Assembly (NCBI RefSeq): GCF_003254565.1
Contig: NZ_QJRI01000180.1
Location: forward strand, 186,001 to 250,000
Length of the DNA stretch: 64,000 nt
Direction of reading: 5' to 3'
From: Flavobacterium nitrogenifigens
GTDB lineage: Bacteria > Bacteroidota > Bacteroidia > Flavobacteriales > Flavobacteriaceae
Each line of letters begins with the position of its first letter. Within the stretch, counting starts at the first letter, position 1. This document shows, in pieces, positions 17,910 to 26,681 of this stretch. Below the pieces are notes generated by a model. That model was given only the letters and a program-made list of their open reading frames with translations, was not told the DNA's origin and made no database searches. The position numbers and the translations under genes were made by a program.

Positions 17910-19382
17910 TTAATATCCAGGATTCTGAGGTAATCCATCAGGGTTGATATTTCTCTCGCTTTGCGGAATCGGGTAAAGATTATTTCGTTCTGAAACTGAG
18001 TTTTTAGCCGTTACTTTTTTTACTTCTGTTACCAATGTTCCCCATCTTACCAAATCGTACCATCGTTGTCCTTCCTGAACAAATTCTTTTTTGCGCTCTT
18101 CTTGAATTGCCGCTCTAAAAGAGGTCTGATTTAATCCAACTAAGTCAACCGTTGGGTCTGGAGTTGTAATAGGTTTTCCAAAAGCTCTTCTGCGAACTTG
18201 ATTTATTAATTCGTATGCTTCGGCAGTTGGTCCGCCTTGTTCATTTATCGCTTCTGCTAAAGACAAAAGGATGTCCGCATAACGAATAACAGGAAAGTTG
18301 ATCGCTACGTTTCCTGGAGTAGCCAAATTAGATAAATCCAAGTATTTCTTGAAGATTGGTTTCGGGAAAGTGTATAGTGTTCCTGTTGCTGGGTTAAGCA
18401 ATTGTTTGGCATAACTAACATCTCTTCTTTTATCTCCTGCAGCATAGATATCGTAAAATAAAGCAACGTCTGAAATGATATCTGCTGGTTCTGTTGCGGT
18501 GAATCCAGTAAAAGAAGTTGCTTGAAAAGTACTTCCGCTAGAACCGTTTCCTGCTTGATTTGGCTCAAATTGAACAGAGAAAATATGCTCTTTTCCGTTC
18601 TTTTTTGTTTTAGTGAAAATGTCTTGGAAATCTTCAAACAAAGCGTATCCGTAACCACCATTAATTACTTCTCTAGATTTTGCAATGGCATTTGGCCAGT
18701 CTTTTCTAGTTAGATATACTTTTGCTAAAATCGCTTTTGCAGCTCCCGATGTAGCGCGTCCAGCATCTGCTGCTGGATATGTTTTTGGAAGGGCTTCGGC
18801 GTCTGTCAAATCTTTTATGATCTGATTGTAAACTTCGTCAACTGTAGAACGATTTGTTTTTAAATCTCCTAAATTGATAGAAGTAGCTTCGTGCAAAACA
18901 ATTGGAACTCCGCCCCAAAGACGAACTGCCTGAAAGTATAATAAGCCTCTAATAAATTTAGCTTCATTAATTAATCTGGTTTTAATAATATCTGAACCAG
19001 AAACTTTCGGGATATTATCAATAGAAACATTGGCTCTATTGATTCCGTTATAAATTTGTCTCCAAGCCACTTGAACACGATCTGAAGTTGCATCATGAGT
19101 TAAACTACTCAAAGCTCTAACCTGCGGATTGGTTGCCGAAACTCCCGCTGCCGCATAATCTGAAGCCATATCGGTTAAGAAATAAAGGTTTCTTCCAAAC
19201 AAACTCTGCTCGCCTGGATCAAGGCTTAAAGAAGCATAAACAGCAGTTACACTTGCAGTAGCATCATCTTGAGTGACAAAATAATTGTCTTCGGTTACAA
19301 AAGAGGTAGGTGTTACCTCTAGATCGGCGCACGATACCAATAGGCCGGCACTTAAAAGGAATGTTATAATGATCTTTTTCAT
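17910..19382 (-). CDS. SusD/RagB-family surface lipoprotein
   Basis: 490 residues. Lipoprotein signal with cysteine at about residue 18 (LLVSCADLEV). It has the SusD TPR-like core (YNGINRANVSIDNIPK, EAKFIRGLLYFQAVRLWGG) and the C-terminal RRRAFGKP ... ERKKEFVQEGQRWYDLVRWG signature. It captures substrate above the SusC pore. It starts 15 bases after susC. In this operon the ligand is presumably a sulfated organic compound. Confidence 0.95.
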   Translation of the reverse strand: MKKIIITFLLSAGLLVSCADLEVTPTSFVTEDNYFVTQDDATASVTAVYASLSLDPGEQSLFGRNLYFLTDMASDYAAAGVSATNPQVRALSSLTHDATSDRVQVAWRQIYNGINRANVSIDNIPKVSGSDIIKTRLINEAKFIRGLLYFQAVRLWGGVPIVLHEATSINLGDLKTNRSTVDEVYNQIIKDLTDAEALPKTYPAADAGRATSGAAKAILAKVYLTRKDWPNAIAKSREVINGGYGYALFEDFQDIFTKTKKNGKEHIFSVQFEPNQAGNGSSGSTFQATSFTGFTATEPADIISDVALFYDIYAAGDKRRDVSYAKQLLNPATGTLYTFPKPIFKKYLDLSNLATPGNVAINFPVIRYADILLSLAEAINEQGGPTAEAYELINQVRRRAFGKPITTPDPTVDLVGLNQTSFRAAIQEERKKEFVQEGQRWYDLVRWGTLVTEVKKVTAKNSVSERNNLYPIPQSERNINPDGLPQNPGY

Positions 19383-19397
19383 TTTGATATTTTTTAC

Positions 19398-22300
19398 TTA
19401 GAAAGTTACGTTCAAGCCCGAGATGAATGTTTTGGAGTTTGGATAAGAACCAAAATCAATTCCCGGATATAAGTTGTTTTGTTCGTATGAACTTACCTCT
19501 GGATCATAGCCAGTATATTTCGTCCACGTGATTAGGTTTTCTGCTGAGATGTAAACTTTTACGCTTTTTGTCCCCAGTTTTTTAGAAACGCTTTTAGGTA
19601 AAGTGTATCCTAATGTGATTAATTTCAATCTGAGGAAAGAAGCATCTTCTACATAGCGTTCAGAAACAATTCCTAGCGGAGAACTAGAAGCTCTCGGAAT
19701 TTCGTTACTTGGATTTGTTGGTGTCCAGCGATCATTTAGAGTCGCAGCAGCATTGGTTCCAAGCGTCGAAATTTCTAATTGCTGATTTAAAGCATTGAAG
19801 ATTTTTCCGCCGTATGCTCCTTGAAAAGAGAAATTTAGATCAAAATCATTGTATGAAACCGTGTTACTAAAACTTCCCACAAATTTTGGCTGAGAAGTGC
19901 CTAAATTTCCTTTATCAAGAGCTGTAATTACTCCATCTCCGTTGGTATCGACATATTTTCTATCCCCAACTTTTGTATTCGCTAAACTGTTGATTTTTGG
20001 TTGTGTATTTACTTCTTCCTGAGTCTGGAAAATTCCGTTGATTCTATATCCCCAAAAAGTTCCTAAAGGCAATCCAACTTTTACAATTACGGGTTGTTGC
20101 TGCAGCAAAGAACCGTTTGGAACTACTGGGAAAAATTGGTTTACACCATTTCCAATCTCAGTAACTTTATTTCTGTTTAAAGAGAATACGATATTCGAGT
20201 TCCATGCGAAGTTTTCTGTTTTAATGTTTTCAGTTGTTAAACCAATTTCTAGACCTTTATTTTCAACTCCACCAATATTTTGAAGAACCGTTGCATAACC
20301 CGAACTCAATGGCACTGGAACGTTGATTAATAGGTCTTTTGTCTTCTTGTAATACACATCAAAAACAAAATTGATTCTTCGATCTAATAAGGATAAATCC
20401 AATCCGACATTATACTGATTTGTTTTTTCCCATTTCAAGTCTGGATTTGCCAATCTGGTAGGAGCAAGACCTGTGTATAATGTTCCGCCAAAAGAATAGT
20501 TTACAGATCCCATAGAAGCCAACGGAAGATAGTTCCCAATTTCTTGATTTCCTGTGGTTCCTGCTGTAATTCTCAGTTTAGCTTCTGTCACACCTTTAAT
20601 ATTATTTGCGAATTCTTCATCAGTAATATTCCAAGAAAATCCAGCTGAAGGGAAATAACCCCAACGTGATTCAGAACCAAATCTCGAAGAACCGTCTGCA
20701 CGTCCAGAAAGTGTAAAGTTGTATTTTCCTTTATAAGAATAATTTACTCTCGCAAGCCAAGATTTCAGAACACTTTCATAAGCATCGCTATATGGTTTTA
20801 CCGCTACACCATCCTGAAGGGCATTGTAAGTATTGGCATCGTTTACAAAAGTTTGAGCTCCAGCATTTACAACTTCTCCTTTTGTATATTGAAGCGTATA
20901 ACCTCCTAAAGCAGAAAACTTATGATTTTCGCCAAAATGAGTATTATAATTCAGCGTATTTTCATTCAGAACAGAACTTACTAATCTTTCTCCAATAGAA
21001 GCCAAACCTTTTGTTCCCGCACCTGTAGTAGTGTTTGAAGGCGCGTAATAATTTTGTTTCGTATTCAAAACATCACCGCTTACAGCAACTTTTGCCGTTA
21101 ATTCTTTATTGAATTTATACTCGCCAAATAAACTAGTTAGAATTCTATTTAATTTGGTTTCGTTGGTTGTGTTATCCAAATCGTTAATGGGATTCGGAAC
21201 ATAACCATTTACGGAAGTTGCATAGGGATTGTTGGTTACATTGTAACTGCCATCCGCATTTTTGATTGGAACAACAGGAGCAGTTAAAACAACGCTAACC
21301 AATGGATTTGGATTCCTTCCAGCTCCCGCGCCGCCATTTGTACCCACGCCATTTGCAATCGAGTTGGTATAATTGGCATTTACCCCAAATTTAAATTTCT
21401 GAGAATAGTTTCTTTCATAGTTGGCTCGCAGAGAAATACGTTTAAAATCTGATCCTAAAACAATACCATCTTGATCAAAATACCCTGCAGAAACTGCATA
21501 TCTTGATTTCTCATCTCCGCCAGAAAATGATAAATTATGGTTTTGTACAGGTGCCGCAGTTACAAAGGCTGCCGATTGCCAATCGTAATTTCCAGAAGTT
21601 TTTAAAGCTTCAATTTGTTCAGGAGAAAAAGAAGGAGCTTGGCCAATACTTGCCTGAACATCGTTTCTTAAACTTGCCCATTCGCTGGCATTCATTAATC
21701 TCAGTTTTTTTGAAATATTCTGGAAACCGAAATAACCTTGGTACGAGATATTATCTTGTCCTTTTGTTCCTTTTTTGGTCGTTATAATAACAACACCATT
21801 AGCACCTCGAGAACCATAAATCGCTGTCGCCGAAGCGTCTTTCAGAACTTCAATAGATTCTATATCAGCAGGATTAATGGTCGATAGAACGTTTACGGTT
21901 GCCCCAGCATAAGTTACGCCAGCTCCACTGTTGCCATTATCGTTGTAAATTAAAATTCCATCAACAACATAAAGCGGTTCATTACCAGCAGTAATAGAGT
22001 TTCCTCCACGAATGCGAACACTAGAAGAAGCACCTGGACGTCCAGAACTTTGTGTAACTACAACTCCAGCCACAGCACCTCTTAAAAGATTATCTGCTGA
22101 TGAGGTTACCTGAGATAAATTGGCTTTTGGAACCGAAGCTACAGATCCTGTAATGTCTTTTCTCTTCTGAGTTCCGTAACCTACAACTACCAATTCGTCT
22201 AGTTCTTGGCGCTCTTCTTTAAGATTAATAATAACTGGATTTTTCTCAACAATGATTTCCAGTTTTTTATATCCAATGTAACTTACGATCAATGTGTAGG

Positions 22301-22529
22301 GAAATTTCTGTCCCGTCTGAAAATAAAATTTTCCTTCTGCATCTGTCACAACACCGTGAGTTGTTCCTTTAATGGTTACTGATGCACCTATAATGGGCTG
22401 ATTTGTAATAGCGTCTACTACAGTTCCGTCTAGTTTGGATTGAATAAGAGGTGTGGTATTCTGGGCTTGTATTCCTGCCGTTATCAAGAGTAGAAACAGC
22501 AGTATGTGTATGTTTAACTTTTTTTTCAT
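19398..22529 (-). CDS. SusC/RagA-family TonB-dependent outer-membrane transporter
   Basis: 1043 residues. Signal peptide to about 23, carboxypeptidase-D-like regulatory domain about 30-110 (LDGTVVDAITNQPIIGASVTIKG), TonB-box-like DELVVVGYGTQKRKD, plug domain about 115-225 ending near IYGSRGANGVVIITTKKG, then a 22-stranded barrel ending GLNVTF. There is no N-terminal signalling domain, so it is a plain transporter. It is the first gene of the operon and lies behind the Cys-rich leader. It imports the operon's substrate across the outer membrane using TonB energy. Confidence 0.95.
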   Translation of the reverse strand: MKKKLNIHILLFLLLITAGIQAQNTTPLIQSKLDGTVVDAITNQPIIGASVTIKGTTHGVVTDAEGKFYFQTGQKFPYTLIVSYIGYKKLEIIVEKNPVIINLKEERQELDELVVVGYGTQKRKDITGSVASVPKANLSQVTSSADNLLRGAVAGVVVTQSSGRPGASSSVRIRGGNSITAGNEPLYVVDGILIYNDNGNSGAGVTYAGATVNVLSTINPADIESIEVLKDASATAIYGSRGANGVVIITTKKGTKGQDNISYQGYFGFQNISKKLRLMNASEWASLRNDVQASIGQAPSFSPEQIEALKTSGNYDWQSAAFVTAAPVQNHNLSFSGGDEKSRYAVSAGYFDQDGIVLGSDFKRISLRANYERNYSQKFKFGVNANYTNSIANGVGTNGGAGAGRNPNPLVSVVLTAPVVPIKNADGSYNVTNNPYATSVNGYVPNPINDLDNTTNETKLNRILTSLFGEYKFNKELTAKVAVSGDVLNTKQNYYAPSNTTTGAGTKGLASIGERLVSSVLNENTLNYNTHFGENHKFSALGGYTLQYTKGEVVNAGAQTFVNDANTYNALQDGVAVKPYSDAYESVLKSWLARVNYSYKGKYNFTLSGRADGSSRFGSESRWGYFPSAGFSWNITDEEFANNIKGVTEAKLRITAGTTGNQEIGNYLPLASMGSVNYSFGGTLYTGLAPTRLANPDLKWEKTNQYNVGLDLSLLDRRINFVFDVYYKKTKDLLINVPVPLSSGYATVLQNIGGVENKGLEIGLTTENIKTENFAWNSNIVFSLNRNKVTEIGNGVNQFFPVVPNGSLLQQQPVIVKVGLPLGTFWGYRINGIFQTQEEVNTQPKINSLANTKVGDRKYVDTNGDGVITALDKGNLGTSQPKFVGSFSNTVSYNDFDLNFSFQGAYGGKIFNALNQQLEISTLGTNAAATLNDRWTPTNPSNEIPRASSSPLGIVSERYVEDASFLRLKLITLGYTLPKSVSKKLGTKSVKVYISAENLITWTKYTGYDPEVSSYEQNNLYPGIDFGSYPNSKTFISGLNVTF

Positions 22530-22695
22530 TTCTTTGTGTTGGTTTTAAGTAATTAACAAGACGCCCTGAGCACTGTTTATACAGCACTCTAAAAGTGTTC
22601 TTGATTTAGTGATAAATGTTCTTTAAGCCTTGCCATTTCTGTTGCCGCAGAAATGGCTTTTTTTATTTACAGCAACAGCTTTGCATTGTTTTCAT
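22530..22695 (-). promoter_or_regulatory. Leader of the sulfatase operon: candidate cysteine-responsive attenuator
   Basis: On the minus strand this leader holds a ten-codon ORF with three successive Cys codons (22663-22695), a perfect 10-bp hairpin with a 6-base loop (arms 22648-22657 and 22632-22641) and then 102 further bases to susC. The Cys-codon stretch CTGTTGC (22672-22678) can instead pair with GCAACAG (22639-22645), which overlaps the hairpin's downstream arm, so the two pairings exclude each other. There is no T run after the hairpin in the sense direction, so if it attenuates it may act through Rho or translation rather than as a classic terminator. Confidence 0.6.
22663..22695 (-). 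CDS. Leader peptide MKTMQSCCCK
   Basis: The ORF starts ATG at 22695 and stops TAA at 22663. The Cys codons are TGT TGC TGT at residues 7-9. An A-rich stretch (ctaaaaagacaaaa) typical of Bacteroidota translation starts precedes it. A run of three Cys in ten residues is very improbable by chance directly before a sulfur-acquisition operon. Poly-Cys leader ORFs acting as cysteine sensors are known in mycobacteria; here the function is inferred. Confidence 0.65.
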   Translation of the reverse strand: MKTMQSCCCK

Positions 22696-22716
22696 TTTTG
22701 TCTTTTTAGTTGTTAG

Positions 22717-23490
22717 TTATTTAATTTGTTGAATAATAGATATGGTTTCAAGAATCTGATCCAATACATCTGAATGCATTGGAGAGATTTCTTGGTTAAA
22801 ATTCAGTAAATATTTTTGGTGATGTTTTTTATGTTTTGCTTCGATATGAATTATAAAGGCAAACAAAATGAAAGTAGATTATTAACAACAGAAACACATA
22901 TAACAAAAAGTGCTATAAGTGTATTTTTTAGGAAGAATGTAACGCGATATGCTTTCTGTTGTTTTCACAATAATAGTTTTTTATAGTTGGAAATATTATT
23001 TTAAACTCTACTAATCCTATAGACAAAGTTAAATTTTATATAATAAAAACCAAAAGTTTAGACGATTTTTTTTGAAAAAAGTCTTTTTTAGAATTGGAAA
23101 TCACATGTAAAACAATTCTTAATACCTTGTTTTTTAAGTGATTGTATGTGTTGTTTGATTTGAAAAAAATGTTAATTTAATTTTTAATTGAAGTGCAAAA
23201 TTGTAGTATTTTACATTTAAAATGCTTGTTTTTAATACTTTGTAAGATATGTAAAAGCTCTAAAAACGTCTTGTAAATGTTTCAGAATGAGTTGATACAC
23301 AATTTAAGGCAAACGATAGTAATTTATTTAGCAATAATTTTAAATTTTGTTATATTGTTTATTATTAGTGTTTTAACTGTTTTTTTTCTAATTTTAATAC
23401 ATTCTTATTTTTAGCAGGAAAATTGAAATATTTCTGCAATATTGATTTATAGGTTAAATTTTTCAATAATAATTCTAACACTATTTTTCT
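22717..23490. other. Long AT-rich intergenic region upstream of the sulfur operon and narK
   Basis: No confident gene is seen. The minus strand holds a weak 49-codon frame with TTG start (22717-22866; His-rich, ending SIIQQIK) just upstream of the Cys leader, and a palindrome CCAATACATCTGAATGCATT (from 22761). The divergent promoters for susC and the first narK must lie here, but no convincing TAnnTTTG box with correct spacing was found for either. The rest shows no structure. Confidence 0.5.
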
Positions 23491-24963
23491 ATGTCTGATC
23501 TTTCCCAATCACATCGCATTCTTTTTTTCAATACGTTAGCATTTATAATTTGTTTTGCCTGCTGGACGTTAAATGGAGTATTAGTAACTTTTTTAAACGA
23601 CCGTGGTATTTTTGAATGGAGTGTCGTCGAGATAGGGTGGCTTCTCGGGATTCCGATTTTAACAGGTTCGGTAATGCGTTTACCAATGGGAATTCTCACA
23701 GATAAATTTGGAGGGAAACCTGTTTTTTCCTGTTTATTAATTCTGAGTTCAATTCCATTATTTCTTTTGCCTTTTGCTTATAATTTCTGGACGTTTGCGA
23801 TTTTGAGTTTTTTATTCGGAATGGTAGGAACTAGTTTTGCCATTGGCGTAGGCTATACTTCAGTTTATTATCCAAAAGAATGGCAAGGAAGAGCGTTAGG
23901 CATTTTCGGAATGGGAAATTCTGGCGCTGCACTGACCACTTTTCTAGCGCCGACATTACTGACAAAATTCTCGGAAAATGATCCAGAAAACGGCTGGAAA
24001 TGGCTTCCAATTATTTATGCAAGTGTTTTGCTAGCTATGGGAATTGTTTTTTTGATTTTTACAAAAAATAAAAAAATTGAAGCAGCACCTAAAACAATAA
24101 ATCAAGTTTTTACACCGCTTAAAAGTATCCGAGTTTGGCGTTTTGGATTGTATTATTTTCTTGTTTTTGGTTCATTTGTAACATTTTCGCAATGGTTGCT
24201 TCCTAATTTTCTAAACGTATATCATACGACTTTGGTTATGGGTGGAATTTTTGCTGCTATATTTAGTTTGCCATCTGGAGTTATCAGAGCTTATGGCGGA
24301 TTTTTATCTGATCGTTTTGGTGCGAGAAAAGTAATGTATTGGGTTTTGAGTTCTTCAGTTGTTTTAAGTTTTCTGCTGATGTTTCCAAAAATGGATATTA
24401 CAACATCTGGTTCTGGTATTACAGCCGCAAAAGCGGGAACAGTTACGGAAGTTTCAAACGATAAAATTGTTATTGGCGATAAAACCTATCCGATAATCCA
24501 AGAAGATAAAAATGCTGCACACAGCAAATTTTTCCCATCAAAAAAGTCTTGGCAACAAGTCGTAGTAGAGCAAAATCAGCAAGTTCAAAAGAAAGATTTA
24601 TTGGCAGAAGGAATTACCCAAATTCATTTTGAAGCCAATATGTGGATTTATTTAGTTTTAGTAATTCTGATTGGTTCTGCGTGGGGAATTGGCTCTGCAG
24701 CGGTGTATAAACATATTCCGGATTATTTTCCAAATGAAGTTGGCGTTGTAGGCGGAATGGTTGGCTTACTTGGCGGTTTAGGTGGATTTGTTGGACCAAT
24801 TATCTTCGGTTATCTTTTAAGTACAACAGGTTTCTGGACAAGTTCATGGATGTTTATTTTGGCAGTTTCTCTTATTTGTTTAATCTGGATGCATCGTGTT
24901 GTTGTGAATTTGATGAAAGAGAAATCACCAGAATTTGCTAAAGATATGGATCGAAAACATTAA
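23491..24963 (+). CDS. NarK-like MFS nitrate/nitrite transporter, paralogue 1
   Basis: 490 residues, 12 helices of the major facilitator superfamily. The nitrate-carrier glycine-rich helices are seen: GRALGIFGMGNSGAALTTF (helix 5) and GVVGGMVGLLGGLGGFVGP (helix 11). Residues about 305-375 form a soluble insert between helices 9 and 10, on the periplasmic side. In it, GTVTEVSNDKIVIGDK and VVEQNQQVQKKDLLAEG recall one lipoyl/barrel-sandwich hairpin. Paralogues lie at 25191-26669 and 51647-53131. A terminator follows, so it is its own transcription unit. Confidence 0.9.
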   Translation: MSDLSQSHRILFFNTLAFIICFACWTLNGVLVTFLNDRGIFEWSVVEIGWLLGIPILTGSVMRLPMGILTDKFGGKPVFSCLLILSSIPLFLLPFAYNFWTFAILSFLFGMVGTSFAIGVGYTSVYYPKEWQGRALGIFGMGNSGAALTTFLAPTLLTKFSENDPENGWKWLPIIYASVLLAMGIVFLIFTKNKKIEAAPKTINQVFTPLKSIRVWRFGLYYFLVFGSFVTFSQWLLPNFLNVYHTTLVMGGIFAAIFSLPSGVIRAYGGFLSDRFGARKVMYWVLSSSVVLSFLLMFPKMDITTSGSGITAAKAGTVTEVSNDKIVIGDKTYPIIQEDKNAAHSKFFPSKKSWQQVVVEQNQQVQKKDLLAEGITQIHFEANMWIYLVLVILIGSAWGIGSAAVYKHIPDYFPNEVGVVGGMVGLLGGLGGFVGPIIFGYLLSTTGFWTSSWMFILAVSLICLIWMHRVVVNLMKEKSPEFAKDMDRKH

Positions 24964-25000
24964 AGTTATCGACATAAAACATATTAATTGTATTATTATG

Positions 25001-25036
25001 AAACCTTTTTCTTTAAAATAGAAAAAGGTTTTTTTT
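25001..25036 (+). terminator. Intrinsic terminator after narK paralogue 1
   Basis: Stem AAACCTTTTTC / GAAAAAGGTTT with an A-rich loop and a T8 tail. Confidence 0.9.
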
Positions 25037-25087
25037 ATGAAATAAACTTTGGTTATTTAGGAAATTTTAAAATAAGATAAAAATGTC

Positions 25088-25113
25088 TTTTATATGATAT
25101 ATGTCATGTAAAA
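25088..25113. promoter_or_regulatory. Candidate Crp/Fnr-type operator of narK paralogue 2
   Basis: Inverted arms TTTTATATGA and TCATGTAAAA (one mismatch) around a six-base centre, core ATGA-N6-TCAT. Its centre lies about 40 bases upstream of the start predicted from the -7 box at 25130-25137, the usual place for a class II activator. The same core occurs before the porin at 51606-51621. Confidence 0.5.
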
Positions 25114-25129
25114 TATGAATTTGTGACTA

Positions 25130-25137
25130 TAATTTTG
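25130..25137 (+). promoter_or_regulatory. -7 promoter box of narK paralogue 2
   Basis: Exact TAnnTTTG match (TAATTTTG), 53 bases before the start codon. Just downstream, TTGAT-GACT-ATCAT (25147-25160) resembles an FNR box and could affect early transcription. Confidence 0.5.
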
Positions 25138-25190
25138 CTTGTATAATTGATGACTATCATTTAGTTATATCTAAGTAATCCTAATAGTTT

Positions 25191-26669
25191 ATGAATAATT
25201 TGTCTCAATCCCATCGAATTTTATTTCTTAATACGCTTGCTTTTACTGTATGTTTTGCCTGCTGGACGCTAAACGGCGTTTTGATCACCTTTCTGGCAGA
25301 TAAGGGAATATTTAATTTTACAGTTGTAGAAATTGGCTGGCTTTTAGGGATTCCTATACTTTCGGGTTCAATTTTCAGACTTCCAATTGGGATTTTAACC
25401 GACAAATATGGTGGAAAGATTATTTTTTCTGTTTTGCTTTTGCTGTGTTCAGTGCCGCTTTTTTTAATGCCTTTTGCAGATTCCTTTTGGAGTTTTGCTA
25501 TTCTAAGCTTTTTCTTCGGGTTAGTAGGAACCAGTTTTGCTGTCGGAATTGGCTATACTTCTATATGGTATCCAAAAGAATGGCAAGGTAGGGCGTTAGG
25601 GATCTTCGGAATGGGAAATGCTGGCGCAGCACTTACCACTTTCATTGCGCCAACTTTATTAAATAATTTATCAGAAAATGATCCTGTAAACGGCTGGAAA
25701 ATGCTTCCAGTTATTTATGCTTCTGTACTTGCAATTATTGGAATTCTTTTTATTGTTTTTGCTAAAAATAAAACCAATCATGGCGTTTCGAAGAGTATAG
25801 GAGAACTTATGTCTCCGCTTAAAAAGACTCGTGTGTGGCGTTTTGGAGCCTATTACTTTTTAGTTTTCGGATTTTTTGTAGCCTACTCACAGTGGCTTCT
25901 GCCCAATTTTATGAATGTGTATAATACCACTTTGGTAATGGGCGGTATGTTTGCTACAATGTTCAGTCTTCCATCGGGAATAATAAGGGCTTTTGGAGGA
26001 TATCTCTCAGACAAATTTGGAGCTAGAAAAGTAATGTACTGGGTTTTGGGCTCATCCATTGTAATCAGTTTTTTACTGATGTTTCCAAAAATGGAAATCT
26101 TCACTGCGGGCCCTGGAGTTATGTCTTCAAGCAATGGAACAGTAACAGAAATCTCGACAGATAAAATTATAGTCAACGGAAAAACACACCCAATCAACAG
26201 TAAAAAAGATTTGGAAATAAATAGTGAATCCTCTGTTTTTCCTGTAAAAAGATCTTGGCAGGAAATTATCGTAAAACAAAATCAAGAAGTCAAAAAGAAA
26301 GAATTATTAGCAAAGGGAATTACCCAAATCAACTTCAGTGCGAATCTTTGGGTATATGTGGTTTTGGTAACGCTGATAGGAGTTTCCTGGGGGATTGGTA
26401 AAGCGGCTGTTTACAAACATATTCCAGAATATTTTCCAAATGAAGTTGGAGTTATAGGGGGAATGGTTGGTTTGATTGGCGGTCTCGGTGGATTTTTAGG
26501 ACCAATAATCTTTGGTTATCTCCTCAATTATACCGGACTCTGGACAAGCTCATGGATTTTCATATTTCTGGTTTCTGTTCTTTGTTTGGTATGGATGCAT
26601 AGAACGATTATAACTGCCATGCGAAGCAAATCACCTGATTTTATTAGAGAAATAGAAGACAAACAATAA
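25191..26669 (+). CDS. NarK-like MFS nitrate/nitrite transporter, paralogue 2
   Basis: 492 residues, closely similar to paralogues 1 and 3 from the first residues (LSQSHRILFLNTLAF). It has 12 helices, nitrate-signature helices 5 and 11, and the same periplasmic insert (GTVTEISTDKIIVNGKTHPI ... QNQEVKKKELLAKG). It starts a unit that continues 12 bases later into the third carrier and the reductase genes, with its own promoter and a Crp/Fnr-type site. Probably nitrate/nitrite exchange or nitrate-proton symport. Confidence 0.92.
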   Translation: MNNLSQSHRILFLNTLAFTVCFACWTLNGVLITFLADKGIFNFTVVEIGWLLGIPILSGSIFRLPIGILTDKYGGKIIFSVLLLLCSVPLFLMPFADSFWSFAILSFFFGLVGTSFAVGIGYTSIWYPKEWQGRALGIFGMGNAGAALTTFIAPTLLNNLSENDPVNGWKMLPVIYASVLAIIGILFIVFAKNKTNHGVSKSIGELMSPLKKTRVWRFGAYYFLVFGFFVAYSQWLLPNFMNVYNTTLVMGGMFATMFSLPSGIIRAFGGYLSDKFGARKVMYWVLGSSIVISFLLMFPKMEIFTAGPGVMSSSNGTVTEISTDKIIVNGKTHPINSKKDLEINSESSVFPVKRSWQEIIVKQNQEVKKKELLAKGITQINFSANLWVYVVLVTLIGVSWGIGKAAVYKHIPEYFPNEVGVIGGMVGLIGGLGGFLGPIIFGYLLNYTGLWTSSWIFIFLVSVLCLVWMHRTIITAMRSKSPDFIREIEDKQ

Positions 26670-26681
26670 ATTTAAATAAAC

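Noticed and set aside
22632..22657. Hairpin read as a plus-strand intrinsic terminator (T7 after the stem)
   Set aside because: No plus-strand gene lies upstream within many kilobases; it fits better as part of the minus-strand leader.
22717..22866. His-rich 49-codon frame with TTG start upstream of the Cys leader
   Set aside because: Non-ATG start, no family, and it may overlap the operon promoter; noted only within the intergenic entry.
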